Below, one piece after another: positions 34,539 to 47,605 of a stretch of 64,000 bases of DNA (position 1 is its first letter; every line of letters starts with the position of its first letter). A program made the translations under genes and the position numbers. This stretch comes from Strongylocentrotus droebachiensis (lineage: Eukaryota > Echinodermata > Echinoidea > Camarodonta > Strongylocentrotidae): positions 992,001 through 1,056,000 of the forward strand of contig JAVYIG010000041.1 in NCBI GenBank assembly GCA_035222895.1, written 5' to 3'. The notes beneath the pieces are model-generated. The model ran no database searches, was not told where the DNA came from, and saw nothing but the letters and a program-made list of their open reading frames with translations.

Positions 34539-36031
34539 GTAAACAAGAATCCAGTAGTCCAGCATGTACCACTCCTCCTCCCAGCATAGCCACATCAGAA
34601 GGGCTCACTTCTCCTCCATCAACAGAATCAATAGCTGGGTCTACTACATCTCCTCCTGCAAAGAAACAAGTGATTGACGTACAGGCAACAGGGATACCAG
34701 AGCCAACTCAAGACAGAGATGGTACAAAGACAGGAGATAGTAAGCCACAAGAGGATTGTAGTGCAAGTGATGATAAAGTGGGAACAAAACTCTCTCCCAA
34801 ACAAGAGAAATCTGCTTCTCAGTTATCAAACTCAGATGGAACTTTGGTAAAGAACTCACCTCCTAAAGCATCAAGTCCAGGAAGAGCATCACTCCAAGTT
34901 AGTCCAAATGAAGGAGCAGTTAATGTAAATTCTGCTCTCAGGAAGTCACCCAGCTTGGGCAAAGAGCTGACTATGACGAAAGGTCACACGCAAAACAAAT
35001 CAATCCTGTCGGTAGTAAGCAACCTAAAAGCTGCTGATCAAGAGAAAATGGCTTACCATATCAGTCTGGCCAAATCCGATGGGCAGAGTCCTCCCAAAGA
35101 GTCACATCCAAACCCCATATCGCTTGTCAAAAATGCTTCTGGTCATTTACCAACTTCTGCTTTGCTTGGAGAGTCCAAACTAATGGTGACAAACAACCCT
35201 GAGAACACTGCATCACTGGGAAATGCTGTTCAGCACAAGAAACATGATAATTGTGTAACTGTGACAACAGAATCCCAGAAACAGCCTGGAACCTTGAGTG
35301 CGCAATCTCTGATATTGGAAAAACAAGCACAGATGTCTTCAATGCTGCAGCAATCCAAACCTCAAACTATAGGACAATCAGGAGAGCTAGCCATGACATC
35401 TCCACCAAAGTCTCCTATTCAATATTCACCACGCCGTGCCAAGTCACCCATAAGCTCTTTTTATCGTAGTGAGTCTCCTGGTAGCTCTGGTCGTCGTAGC
35501 AAATCTCCAGTAATTGATGCCTATAGCAGCAAGTCTCCTGTTGTCCCTGTCCATGGCAGCAAGTCTCCTGTTAACTCTGCCCATCGTAGCAAGTCACCTG
35601 TAAGCTCTACCATTGGTAGCAGCACGGCTCCTGGTAGTAATGCTCAAAGCAACAAGTCTCCTGTTAGTTTTGCTCTTAGCAGCAAGTCCCCTGTTAGCCC
35701 TTCCCATGGTAGCAAGTCTCCTGTAAGTGCTACCCTAATCAGCAAATCTCCTGTAAGCTCTGCCCATCGTAGCAAATCTCCTGTAAGCTCTGCCCATCGA
35801 AGCAAATCTCCTGTAAGCTCTGCCCATGGTAGCAAGTCTCCTGTAAGTGCAACCCAAAGTAGCAAGTTCCCTCTTGGCCTTAATGCAAACTCCAAGTCTC
35901 CTTCTCATAAGAGTCCAGATAGGCAATCACCTGGGCAAGTAGTCCCGCTAGATCTACGTTCAAAACCTGTTGTCACAAAGCCATCTGCTACATCAACTGG
36001 ACCTCCTACTACTATACAAAACAGTAGTTGA
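34539..36031 (+). CDS. Terminal coding exon: KSP-repeat tail with PLDLR motif
   Basis: Acceptor tttcttctatccag|GT; two bases complete the codon opened at 4488, then 496 codons run to TGA at 36029-36031, so 563 codons of the C-terminus are visible in the two exons. The tail is low-complexity and probably disordered: first Ser/Thr/Pro-rich (TTPPPSIATSEGLTSPPSTE), then Ser/Lys/Gln-rich. Codons 35402-35925 hold 15 KSP motifs, 11 of them KSPV, often in a 10-residue unit SAHRSKSPVS encoded by near-identical 30-bp DNA. KSPV is the proline-directed kinase motif known from neurofilament tails. Near the end PLDLR (35945-35959) fits the PxDL(S/R) type of CtBP-binding motif (as in MITR/HDAC9), suggesting a corepressor contact. 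No globular domain is visible; with the AT-hook exon the whole suggests a chromatin-bound regulator. Gene name not recognised. Confidence 0.85.
35405..35910 (+). repeat. Coding minisatellite of about 30 bp (SKSPV unit)
   Basis: Repeats of 'agcaa(g/a)tctcctgtaagctctgcccat' or similar keep the reading frame, with unit lengths of 24-36 nt that are always multiples of three. Three consecutive units around 35755-35835 are almost identical at DNA level, which points to recent unequal exchange within the coding region and possible length polymorphism. Confidence 0.85.
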
Positions 36032-37212
36032 TCCATTAAATCCAATGCTCTAGGGATCCACTCTATCAAATGCTCTAGGGAATATTGGGCAGTTAGCGTA
36101 AACCAACAGATCATGTGGTGTCATGTACCTCTGTTGAGTCATTCAGTTATGATTTAGGAGATGGGATTCATTAGACTCGTAGTGAGAAGACATACTCATA
36201 AACTAGGCCAAGCGACCCTTAGGCAGCTATGTGATACTTCCCATTCATGTAGAGATTCCAAGCCGCTTTCCTTGAAGTCTGAATTTTTAATTTCCAATTC
36301 CAAGCTTGGGCTATTTTTGTGAAGTAATATCCATTTGTTGAGGAGAAACTAGATGGAATATCATGTCATGACTAGGGGCAAGGATAGCATCAAAGACTAA
36401 AGATAAATCCTAGCCGAGTCATCAGTGAAGATTAAGCCTGATATCACATCAGTTGTAGACTGATTTGTTTTTCTTTGTGCAACCTTGATTAAATTCTAGA
36501 ACAAGTAGTTTATAAATACAGCTACTCAAAAGTAATGTTGTACATAATATAATATCATGTTCTGGAGGTGATAAATTTTTCTTGTATTTGTCATTGTCAT
36601 TGTTTAAATGGAAAATGTTGAATATTGACAAATGGGTACTACTGTATGTTGTGTCTTACACTTCACCACTATGCAATCCTACAAGAATGTTGCAAACACA
36701 GAATGTTTCATTTGTCAGTGAGTGTATACATGAGCAAGGTAAATTCATGTTCATATGATTTCAGTCATCAAAGTCCAAACCTATACGACACTTTAGCACC
36801 GATGTTGTAGCGTAGGAGAGCTGACGGGTCTAAATTGGCCTGGGTTTAGCTGCACTGTTGGCAGAGTACACCGGAGCGTAATCCCCAAGATGTTTTGATA
36901 AGCCCTAATAATAGCGGATCAGGCAATACAGGATTGAGAGGATGATGCTATCGCTGATCTAGATTTACTCTGCCAGAGAAAGCATGTTACCTCTAATGAC
37001 ACGCCCATTTCATTTCAACTCATTCTTCTAGCTCATCATATTCTAGTGACATTGACAGTGACATTGTATTCCAGCTATCTGACTTATGTCATTTTCTCTC
37101 TACTTCCATACTGTTTTTTGGCAGAGGGTGATCTTTCTATGACATTAGGTGCCTGCGCTCTAATGTGCCAACTGAAAGGATTGATATACATAACAGTTTC
37201 TTTCTTTTTTGT

Positions 37213-37226
37213 GGGGGGGGGGGGGG
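37213..37226. repeat. G14 homopolymer
   Basis: Fourteen G in a row after a T-rich run. Confidence 0.85.
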
Positions 37227-37364
37227 CTATGAAGTAATTTCCCTACATGCACAACAGCTTTGATGATAAATCACCCATGTTATGTATATTTTTGTACAAG
37301 TAGGTTGCCAAAGTCGAGTTGGGCTCTTATCTTTATCTTTCTTTCTTGTTTTTCTGAATTGGTT

Positions 37365-37570
37365 TCTCTTCTTTCTTTCCTTCTTTCTTTCCTTCTTTCT
37401 TTCTTGCTGTATTTTTTTGTTTTTAAATCTTTTATAATTTTTATATTTGTGTGCATGGGTATGTGTGTGTATAATATAACTATCACTCCCCCTCCCTCGC
37501 TCGCTCTCTCTCTCTCTATTTATTGCTTTTTCTTTCTGTTTTCTCCCTTAAATCCTCTCTCTAACTCTTG
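37365..37570. repeat. CT/CTTT-rich tract
   Basis: Two blocks, TTTC/CTTC units (37365-37405) and CTCT units (37490-37520), in a pyrimidine-rich setting. Confidence 0.7.
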
Positions 37571-40551
37571 TTTCTTGTACCTCCTGTCTTACCATGTATC
37601 ATCCAACTATCTCCCAATCCCAGCAGCCCTGTTCTATGCCATCTACTGTTCCTCTATTTGTGTTGTAATTGGGTTGGGCAAAGCAACATGCCACCAGACG
37701 AGAGGCGTTGTTTGATCGCCGTCATATAGTGTTCCTAGGCATCTTATGGTCGTCGTGGCAACAGTATGTGTAACACAAACAAAGTCGGCTCCAAGTTACG
37801 TGCATGTTCATGATACGTGTCCCGGCCCACATCATGTTTCCGCGGCAATGTAATTAAAATCTCGGTGGTAAAACATGATCTAATCCAGGGTCAGCATCTT
37901 ATTGACTTGTTCACACTCTCCAATGAATGTCCCCTCAGAATTAATCTCAAATTATTTTCCGCTATGATTCCATTATCTATTCATCTTTCACATCTTTCCA
38001 TTTCTTACTCTTTCAATCCCTCTTTCTTCATTTTTATCTCTTCCTGTTGATCATCAGCTTTTTTCTTTCAATATGATTGTATAAATCTTCTAACGAGAAT
38101 ATATTGATAATTTGGAAAATGTATCACTTCGATATTTGAAAAGGCTTACTCTTCATTACGTTATGAGATTTTAAAAAACATTCTAGAAATAAAAGAATTC
38201 AAAGTTTATCTTATAAGGTGAGATGGGTTACAGCTCATGTGCATTGCTATTACACTATCTTAGCAGTATATACCGATATGATGATAAGTCCTATCTCGCA
38301 AGCAATTTCCTAGCAGATATGCATTTACGATAGCTATTTTACTATGACAAGCTCGAAAAGACATCCCTCATCCAGTTAATAATTAAACTGAAGGCTTTCA
38401 AATGCATTAAAAGGATTACATGGAGGATGTTATTTTAGCCGTGCATCACATCTCATTGATATGCAGCAAGGGTAGCAAGTGGGGGAACCCCCTCTGCTCA
38501 ATAGCATAAGTAATTGACAGACTGTATATTTTATATCTATCATGTGAAACAGTTAAACAAGCTCTCTTGAAGGGTTGAATGACCTAGCAGTGACTAAAAA
38601 CAAAATCTTACAGAACAAAAATGTTTAGAACATAAATGGGTGTGTTTTGGGGTGAAGCAGTTTGCTAATGTTCTCTGAGATGTTTTGGTTAATTTCAAAA
38701 CATCATACTCTACATTGGCAACCTTACTTAAAGATAAAGAAGGAAGACTGACAATTCGCAGAGCAGAGGGGGATCTTCAAAACTTACGAATGGGGCTATT
38801 CCCAACCCCAAATTGACAAGTTTATGATGATTATCATATGTCAAACATCATATTATGTGTTTTTTATTTTTCTATTTGTGAATAAAATTTCCTGTAATAC
38901 CATAAGTAGATATATTAACTCAGTGAAATGTGATCACCAATCATAAATTTACTATTTAACAATATTGTTCTTAAACTGGGATGGTTGATATTGCATACAC
39001 CACTCATGCATATACATACAAAACAGTCATTTGAAATTTCTACTTTTTAATTATGTACTCTCTCTCTTTGCCTATGATAGTGGTGCTTCATAGAACATTA
39101 ACATACTGTTCAAATGTTTCAGATGACTGAAGTGATATCTAAAGATTTAAATTTTTGACCTGTTTGTATATGTTAAGCCACTTTTAATACTGTTAAGGCT
39201 GTTTGTCATATGAATGCTCTAGAGTAAAACACATTTTCTCTGAGGGTTTGTTTTTGTTTTTTTGTTTGTATAATTTCTGTATGTTCTGTTATTACCCTCG
39301 CCAATGATACATGTATTAATTGTTCACCAAAGAAAACTAAATACTTCATGAAATTGAATACACGCAACCTTTTGTTGTTCCTGACGATACTTAAACTTCA
39401 AAGCTTGAGTGATATAAAACAAATCTCTACTGCCCTGGACATTTCTAAGTAATGTGTATTGTCAGCGACTTCTCCATTGATCCTGTGCAATCAGTTTATT
39501 GAGAAATGAGCATTACGTTGAATCAGGAAAGGCTCATTTGATCCAATAGGTTTGCTGTCGTCGATGTTTAAAGAAGATGGAGCTTTGAATTGATTGGTAA
39601 CATGAACTCATTCACTCTCTGTCATTCCATATTAATATCACCACCAAGCATTCTCAAATCTAATGAGATTGAAGGTTTTTTTTTTCTAGTCACATACAGG
39701 GTCTATTTTCAACTGAGAAACCGATGTTGAGAGAAATGTACCAGCTTGTTTTCTGTGATGAATGATCTTTTAATCTATTACAAAGTCAAAATAACAAATG
39801 ATATAGTATGAACAAATATGTTTCATTGTAATATACACCTATCACTACAATGCGAACCCCTTTTTAAAAGGGAAAATGTCTTTATTTACTTGAGTAAAGG
39901 GCATAATATTTATTTTTCAGGATGTAAGTTTAGGAGAAAGATGCTTCTTAACTTTGGTTGTTAATCCATGACCATAAATAATGCACAGACAAAACTGCAC
40001 TTGAAAGAGTTCCCTTTCGAAATCAAATTGCACATTCTTGAATTCCAATGTGGTATTGCTCTTGTCTTAAGCATTGTTTTATTTGTTATAACTGTTTCTT
40101 TGTTCTCCTGTCACTCAGTAAGGATGAATTTGATTTGAATTTTATCATTTTGAGAATCTTTTGTTGTGTAGAAATGGTTTTAATTATCATAGGTACATAC
40201 ATGTACCATCAGGGCACATTGTTTTATTTTCTGTGATATTGTAGGCATACTGGGAATTATCTTTTAAGTTTATGCAGATATTTGTCAAGTTCTATTATAT
40301 ATATAATGATATATAGACAAATTTTACATATATTTCTTCAAAGGAAACATACTGGTCATTGCAATGTTTTTCTCACAATGCACACATGCTGAACGTAACA
40401 GTTCACCGAATCAGATATAATTTGTCTTCTTTCTTTTTGTACTACAAAGTGGAACTGATATGATTTTGGGGTATTGTATATATATGACTGATGACACTTC
40501 TATGTATGACTGAAAGTTTATGAGATGTACTGCATCAAGATTTTGAATAAG

Positions 40552-40557
40552 AATAAA
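40552..40557 (+). terminator. Candidate poly(A) signal AATAAA
   Basis: AATAAA in an AT-rich context, with a TGT-rich stretch 40-70 bases downstream. It is the last good signal before a region that looks intergenic, but earlier signals (38188, 38881) are equally canonical. Confidence 0.35.
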
Positions 40558-41599
40558 TGATTAATGTATTCTAAAAATGTACAATGCTATTTCTGTTATT
40601 ATGTAATCTTATGTATATGTGTCTGTACATTGAAGTTCTAGAGATGTGAAGGAACTTATTTTGGGATGGATATGTATGAAATAACTAGAAAATTGACAAC
40701 TGAAAAGAATGACGAATGATGGTGAAATCATGATCCTTTAATCTAAACTTCTATTTGACACCCCATGTTCTTTTCTGTTTTATCAAGGGATCTAAGATAA
40801 TCATTAAAATAATCCTTCACTTAACAAAATTACTTAAAGTATAATTTAAAACCAATATAAAGACACTTATATTAGAATACATGTTGACTATCCCTTTAAC
40901 TAGTTGTCTCATGAATGGAAATGAAGATCCAGTTTGCATCCAACTCCCAGCCTACGGCTTCAGTCAAGCACAGATGGCAGATAAAATAGTGAATCAACCA
41001 ATTCCTCCAACAAACTCCTAATTCACTTGTAAATAAGCTGATTTCATTTAAATGCACCTCACATTGAGACGCTACAGGCAGGCTGAGATGGGTGTCCGGC
41101 CAGGCATCTAAACCATGTTATAGAGCACCTTACACATTAGCAAATTTAAGGAAGCTGTGTAATGCGGGGTAACGAGACAAGATAAATGATGGGCAGGCCC
41201 GGGCATTCATCCTTCTTCTCTCCCCTAATTTCAGAGTTACTGAGTGAGAAATGGAGAATTTTAGAAAGCTGAATAAATCATGGCTATGTAGGGAACGGTG
41301 AAAAGCCCTTTGGATATTTGATGATCGATGTGGATGGGAGGGGGGGTGCAGTGAGTGAATGAATGCTCTACATCTAGTTTCCATTATGGGTAGGATGACT
41401 GATGGTAGATAAAGATGAGGAGGAATTAGAACAATGTCAGGATTTGTGACTTCAGCTGATCAAATGATGTGTGAAAAAAGAAAATAATTATTTCTATGAA
41501 AATGAAAGTCAAATATAAGGATGAGAAAATATGAAATGTCACATTATATACATGTAGGTAAATGGTGATATTCTTAGAAGTTGCAGTGATATTTATGAT

Positions 41600-41862
41600 T
41601 GTAGTAGTTGTAGTAGTTGTAGTAGTAATAGAAGTAGTAGTAGTAGTAGTAGTAGAAGTGGTAGTAGTAGTAATAGTAGTAGTAGTAGTAGTAGAAGTAA
41701 TAGTAGAAGTAGTAGTAGTAGTAGTAGAAGTAGTAATACTAAAAGTAGTAGTAGTAGTAGAAGTGGTGGTGGTGGTGGTAGTAGTGGTAATAATAGTAGT
41801 AGTATAGCATTACCAGTTTTCATTATAATAGTTTTGATGATGATGATGATGATGATGATGAG
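41600..41862. repeat. (TAG)n trinucleotide tract with a (GAT)n tail
   Basis: About 210 bases of TAG units varied by GAA and GGT triplets, then after 25 bases a (GATGAT)n run at 41837-41862. Because the period is 3, it yields long poly-Val and poly-Leu frames on the two strands, which are artefacts. Confidence 0.95.
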
Positions 41863-43831
41863 TTTTCTAGAGAAGTTATGTGTGATTAAGTGTGTGAAAT
41901 AGAATGCTTGCCAGTGTCTAAGATGCATTGAAAAGAAGAGAGATTTCAGGGATATGTGTAGAGGTTGCGCACGGAGTTGAGCATGCGTGGTCCAAAAGGT
42001 TTAAAATTTGATTTCCCTTGATTTTCAATGATTTCAATACTTCTACGAGGATAGAATAAAACTTCTTGAATCACTGCATTTTTTCATAGTTTTAAGTGTA
42101 GTGTTGCCACTTGTAAATAATTAGCTCACAACTGATCTACTAAACATTGAATATTTCACAGATATAATCACTTGCAAGCTTGCAATTTACATGGTATGAT
42201 TCTGTTCATGATGATAAATCTCAAACATAAACTCCAAATGGGAATTCTTGAATTCAAACATTATTCAAAGAGTAAACCCATTTGTTTCTTTGAAATATGT
42301 CCCAGCTTTCTAGGACCCCTGTTATATCTTTTAAGGCTTTGATCAGGGTTCTAATGATAAGACACCGACTACCAGATTCTTTTCTTCCCATAGGCTTAAT
42401 ACATGAACCAGTCAGTCATGAAAGCAATGGATTAATCATCTAGAAAGACAATCGTCCTTGATAAATGGTGTGTGTTACCTTTAAGAGATGGACTCCCAGG
42501 AAGATAGACGTGTGAAGAGAGCAACAAGCATTGGTACTCTAAGCATTCCAAACACGTTGGTTATTGAGAGTGGCATCTTAGTATTGTCTAGGCAGCTAAT
42601 GCTTTTAAGTTTCTATGTACATGTAGATGTCCTTATTGTTTCTGTTCATGTCAAACTATTGACAAAACATTAAAATGACAATTCAGATTATAAGATTATC
42701 TGAATATTTCATGCCATCCTAGTTAACCCTTCAATCTAGTTGAGGTTGTCGTAGCATGGGCTAAGAGCTGTTTCTTACTGCATTGCATATTGATGAAAGT
42801 AGAATGTTCTTAGCAAACTCATCCAGGGTATTATTGCATGTGAGTTTACAAGCAAAACATTCAATTTTGTCATTGAATTGTTCACTCAGACGATGAGAGT
42901 TTTTTAAGTTGTCATTTGTGTATTATGGCATCTTTGAAAAAATGTTCTTCCCAGGTCCTCAAAACAGGAATCATGTTTAATTTTCCAGGGAGTGTAGTTT
43001 CAAAGGTGGGAAAATGTTGCAGTTTGCATTGCTTTTATTGTGCAATTTGTAATAAGCATTCATGTGAATTTGTATGTATTATCTCTTCTTACAAAGCTGT
43101 CTCATGATTCATTCAAGGAAAAGAAATTAACCTGGATAATTTGCATTTTTTTCTACTTTAAGCATATATTTACCTTGCTGATTCAAAGTTGATGGTGTTG
43201 AAAATGTCGACCGTGGGTATGACATTGCCAATTCAAGGATGATGCGTTAGAGTTGTGACTTGTTCACTGATGCATTCACATTGCCTGAGGGACTCCCTTG
43301 CCATGACATTGATTTATGTGGGAAAATGTAGTTGTATGAATGCTTGATAATCCCAAATCATGAACCATAAGGAATAATGTTTGTTTCACGTATTGAGCGA
43401 TTAAATGAAGATGATATGAATGGTCTGACAAAGTGATATCAAAAGTCTTTGTAAAGCAACACAAATGTTGCTGGTGTCAAATTTATTTCCTGGGGCAGGA
43501 TAACCTGTTAAAATGAGATCGTATTTATCAGAAAAAAGGATATTTATATCTCTACTTTTTTGTTTCTGGCGAATTAAATTAGGTAGATAGGCTAGATTGG
43601 GACCAAGGGGAGCAGACTGCAGGTTAGACTGTATCATCTGCTGAGAGCCAGAAGGGTGTTAATGAAAGAAGTATCAACTATAGACATTGGTGGGTAGTTC
43701 TACAAATTTAACAGATCGTAATCGTAAGGGTTGACACACTAGATGCATTGCTGTTGCATTTAAAATAAATATGTTTCTGTGTATCTAAATGGCTTCATCA
43801 ATGTGAGTCTGTTGTCCATTCATGGTGGTGA

Positions 43832-44165
43832 TGCTACACATTAAACACAGAGGTTTCTGCATGTGGTATATCCAGTCCTCCATGCAAGAATGATCAAAAC
43901 AAACTATTTATAGCTGAAAGGAAATCAAGATGGCCTCCAACCTAGGACCAGATCTTCCTTGGACCACATTTTGGTTGACCATACAGTCCTATGGTCCATT
44001 TAAGAGAACAATAATACACTTCAAATGCAGAGGATTCCACATCTAATGTGTCCTTAAATCAAAAATTAAAAAGGAAATCTCAAGGTAGATCGATCTTGTC
44101 CTCACCTCAAACACAGGACAGGATCTCCCTTGGACCATAATTTAAGCTGACAAACAGTCCTCTGA
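43832..44165. repeat. Diverged tandem duplication, about 170-178 bp
   Basis: 'gatcttccttggaccacattttgg...acagtcct' (43951 on) reappears as 'gatctcccttggaccataattt...acagtcct' (44122 on), and 'acacattaaacacagaggtttc' as 'acacttcaaatgcagaggattc'. Two old copies, with no coding content. Confidence 0.6.
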
Positions 44166-47070
44166 ATGGGAAGTAGAAGTCGTGATGGTACGATAGAGAT
44201 GCAGTCCGCCCGCTGGTATCATAGCCCTCCTACCAGAGACCATGCTGAGGAACAGCCTATCCTCCTCCTAGGACATCACCCAGTTTACATCCTCTGGTTC
44301 ACATCGTCCGGTCTCTCTAAAGGTGTGCAAAAAAGGTGCACTTCATATTGTATCCTAATGGTTACTGCTGTGTAGTTCTTTGAAAGGAAAGCATTCAATT
44401 AGCTAACAGTTAAAACAATTATTGTTTCTTCTACCACTATTTGAATCAATTTCTTGCTACAGAGTAGAATTTGTCACTTTACCTATTTATTGTTGGGGTC
44501 AATTACAGCATGGGATGATTTTAACAAATTACAATACTGTTGATGAAAAGAAGATAATTCATATACAGCTAGAAACATGGAGTACAAAATGTAATGTGTA
44601 ATAAAGATAAACATGTAAAGTGAATTCACATCTGCAGTAGATGTATGATACTAACCATTTTTAAAGTTTGTTTGTAGACATTGATTTTTTTAGGGATAAT
44701 GCAATAACTGGAAAGATACATACTATGCTGTAAAACATTTATTGATTGATGTTACTGTTTTTGTCCTTGAAATATTCACTTCTCCAATTCCTAGCAGTTC
44801 TGTACATAAGCATTGATCTACATAAGCTGCATGACTCTTCACCAAGCTCCTTGCCAGCATCCTAAAAATGTTGACTACCGTCTTGCTGGCATGCAGTAAA
44901 GAGACATCACGGTCCCTGGTGAGTTTAGATCAGAGATTGACATCGTTTTGATAGATGACCTTGCTGATTCAACGTTCTCAGCAAAACAGCAAATGTGTAG
45001 CAAGTGCATACTCAAGTCAGACTCCAGATGTAGGCTTTTTATGCTTGTTAGGACCATGTCTGTGAACATTTCATGCAGTTTGATAGGAAACATCTTGGAT
45101 CTGAATGATAGATTATCATTGTGTTTGATGATAACATTAACCATGTCTGTTTCTCTCTCTTTCTTCATCTTTTCTATTTTTACTCTGTCCTTGTTTATTT
45201 CTGTCCATCTCTCTATCGCTTACTCTCGCCCTCTTTCAAAGGCTGAAACAACCATTGCATGTCTCATAATACTTGATGCTGTTGATGGTACTTGTCATGT
45301 AAACACTATTTAATTTATATGAAAGGAATGCTTGTAATCTACTCAGGAATGCTTAAATGGCCATGAATGGGCGATTTACATTAATGAGATGCAGTAAGGG
45401 GAAGTGCTGAAGTACCTTTGTGTTACTTGTAAAAATAGATGTCTAATAATTTCCAATTTGGCACTCCAAATAAATATGACATATTTTAAGAAAAAGCTTG
45501 TACAATGGCAGTAATGAGAAGAATAATGGGATATAGAAATCAGAGAAGTATATCACTATGTGAAGTGTCAGATAAAAAGATGTTTTCTAATAAATGTATT
45601 TTGCTAGTTTGTTTGAAGATGAATCTGGACTTCTTGATCACCCAGGTACAATCTACATCACAATGCAGACATAGAACCCAATATTTTGGTAAGTGCTGTA
45701 CATGCTTTTCTCTTTTTTCTACTTTGTTATCCTGATTTGATTAATCAAATTAAATTAAATGTTTAATAATTTTATAATGTACAAAGTCATAAATATCTCA
45801 TAGAATGCATCTTTGTAGTTCTGAAGAATAATTCACATTATTGGTCTTATCATTATGCTTGTTATCTCTTTTTTTACCATCTGTATAGGCTAAGAAGCAA
45901 GAATATTAAACGCATGACAGAGAAAGGGACGAAAGTGGTGAGTTAATTCTTAAATTTTTGTTTTGTATCAAATTGTATTTCTTGATGTAATTTTCAAATT
46001 TGTTTTAAAATGCATTAGTTTTTTAAACTGGTCTACAGAAAAAGACATTGTTAGGTAAATACTGTCCCTTAGCAATATGAATTGTATTCTTTATCCAGCC
46101 GTAAACATTTTTTGGATGTTTGTGTAGATCAATATAACTACACTATAAAGTAAATCTAACCCTCAAATATATAAGATAAACCGGTGAATATGCATCGTCC
46201 TTGGTGTTTCAATTTGTGTGATTATTATGAAAATTGATAGCTGGCTACCCCATGTTGATATCCATCTTGCGCATGGGGGGAGCCGGCTGCAAGTTACACC
46301 ATACTAGCCTGCCCAGGTGACGTCAATGGGTGCACCATCACGTAGTGCTTGCCTCCGCAGGGGCACCACGGCGCAACAGACACAATTTCATAAAGTTATT
46401 GTTGATTGAGAACATCACTTTTCTCTCTCAGACTTAGACATGATTTCAAATGGAGCCAAGGTTGAGGATGATTGGTAGAACCAGCGTCGAGAATTAGATT
46501 TTACATGTTCAACCGACAAGAATGACAAATAGCTGTCCTTGGGATTTTCAACTTTATTCAAAGACAAAACTGATCTCATACTCGATGCACAGAGTCTGCA
46601 TCTTTGGTATGTTACTAATGTTGTTCCTATAGAAATGATTAGCGAAGTTTAGAGTATTAGATTGGAAATGGGACGTGACTGTATGTTGTGTGTAGTACAA
46701 GTTACCCCATGAATTATCCTGGTATTTCAAATAGCTGAAGAGAAAATGGTAGGAATACAATCAACTGAAAACATGTCTATAAACAAAATTAAAAACAAAG
46801 CAAAAACATTAGTTTATCTTATCTCTTTACACCAAATGCACATGGGGTGAAAAGCCAAAATCTTTTACTGAATGATAATGCATGGGCCTGTAACTTTCCA
46901 TCCATGCCTCTTCAATCTTCACACCTTTACAAAAAAGTTGAATAGTACCTTTTAATTTTTTATTTTTAGCACCTATGTCATATACCATGAAAATATTAAA
47001 GAGATAAGTTGCTTGGTGTTTACTCTGATGTATCTATTGGATGATTCACAAGTCAATGGATATTGTAACC

Positions 47071-47605
47071 CAGGCCTTCTCAACTAGTTTATTAGAAGTG
47101 CCAAAACAAAAATTTATTGAGGTTGAAGTGCCAACCTGTATGTTTGGTGACTGTGTTGCGAGGGAGCGTAGCGACCGAGCCGATACCGGATGGGGTCCAG
47201 GGGGCGAAGCCCCCGGAAGCATTTGGATTTTAGGGCTTTTTTAAGGCCCAGATGTGGCATTTCTAACACCTTTTTGTTCCATAAAACATCAATCATAATT
47301 TCATATTGATGTGAAATAATTAGTACAATTCCTGGCTAAAATCGACACTGGAAGTTAATTTTTATGTAGTTATTTTGGCGCAATAAACACGGAAAATGTC
47401 AAAATCAAGTGAAAATTAATCAAAAAACAAAATGGCTTGCTTACATTTTGGGCTAAACTTCGACTGCGACTTTTTGATTTTGCTGAGTTTTTTAATTTTA
47501 ACATTTTCATTTAGTTTGTATTCATTTTTTTGGAACAGCCGCGCGCCACTCCGACTGACCGCAAGCGCCACAAGTGGCGCGCGCGCCGCCAGTTGAGAAG
47601 GCCTG
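47071..47605 (+). mobile_element. hAT-superfamily MITE with 8-bp target duplication
   Basis: CAGGCCTTCTCAACT at 47071-47085 and its perfect reverse complement at 47591-47605 bound 535 bp. The 8 bases TTGTAACC stand immediately outside both ends (47063-47070 and 47606-47613). An 8-bp duplication and CAG-starting ends define a hAT element. The interior has a GC-rich segment (47155-47220) with mutually complementary words (gggggcgaagccccc) and, near the right end, gcgcgcgcc. It has no transposase, so it is non-autonomous. The perfect duplication and ends suggest a fairly recent insertion. Confidence 0.92.

Larger units (their letters stand above)
36032..40575 (+). other. Probable 3' UTR, end uncertain
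   Basis: No coding frame with exon character follows the stop, so the 3' UTR starts here. Candidate poly(A) signals are ATTAAA at 36488 and AATAAA at 38188, 38881 and 40552; the last is followed by a GT-rich stretch (tgtatatgtgtctgtacattg) as expected downstream of a cleavage site. A Pumilio-type UGUAUAUA lies at 40475-40482. The region includes a G14 run (37213-37226) and a CT-rich stretch (37365-37570), which would be unusual in a UTR, so the true end may be earlier than 40.5 kb. No promoter or other gene seen. Confidence 0.35.

Noticed and set aside
35644..35895. Minus-strand frame with repeated TGDLLRWAEL-like peptides
   Set aside because: It is the antisense shadow of the KSP-repeat coding exon on the + strand.
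41562..41928. Poly-Val (+) and poly-Leu (-) frames
   Set aside because: Both arise from the (TAG)n trinucleotide tract.
44166..44375. 69-codon frame in a GC-balanced stretch
   Set aside because: No homologue recognised and no supporting splice signals; it follows an old tandem duplication.
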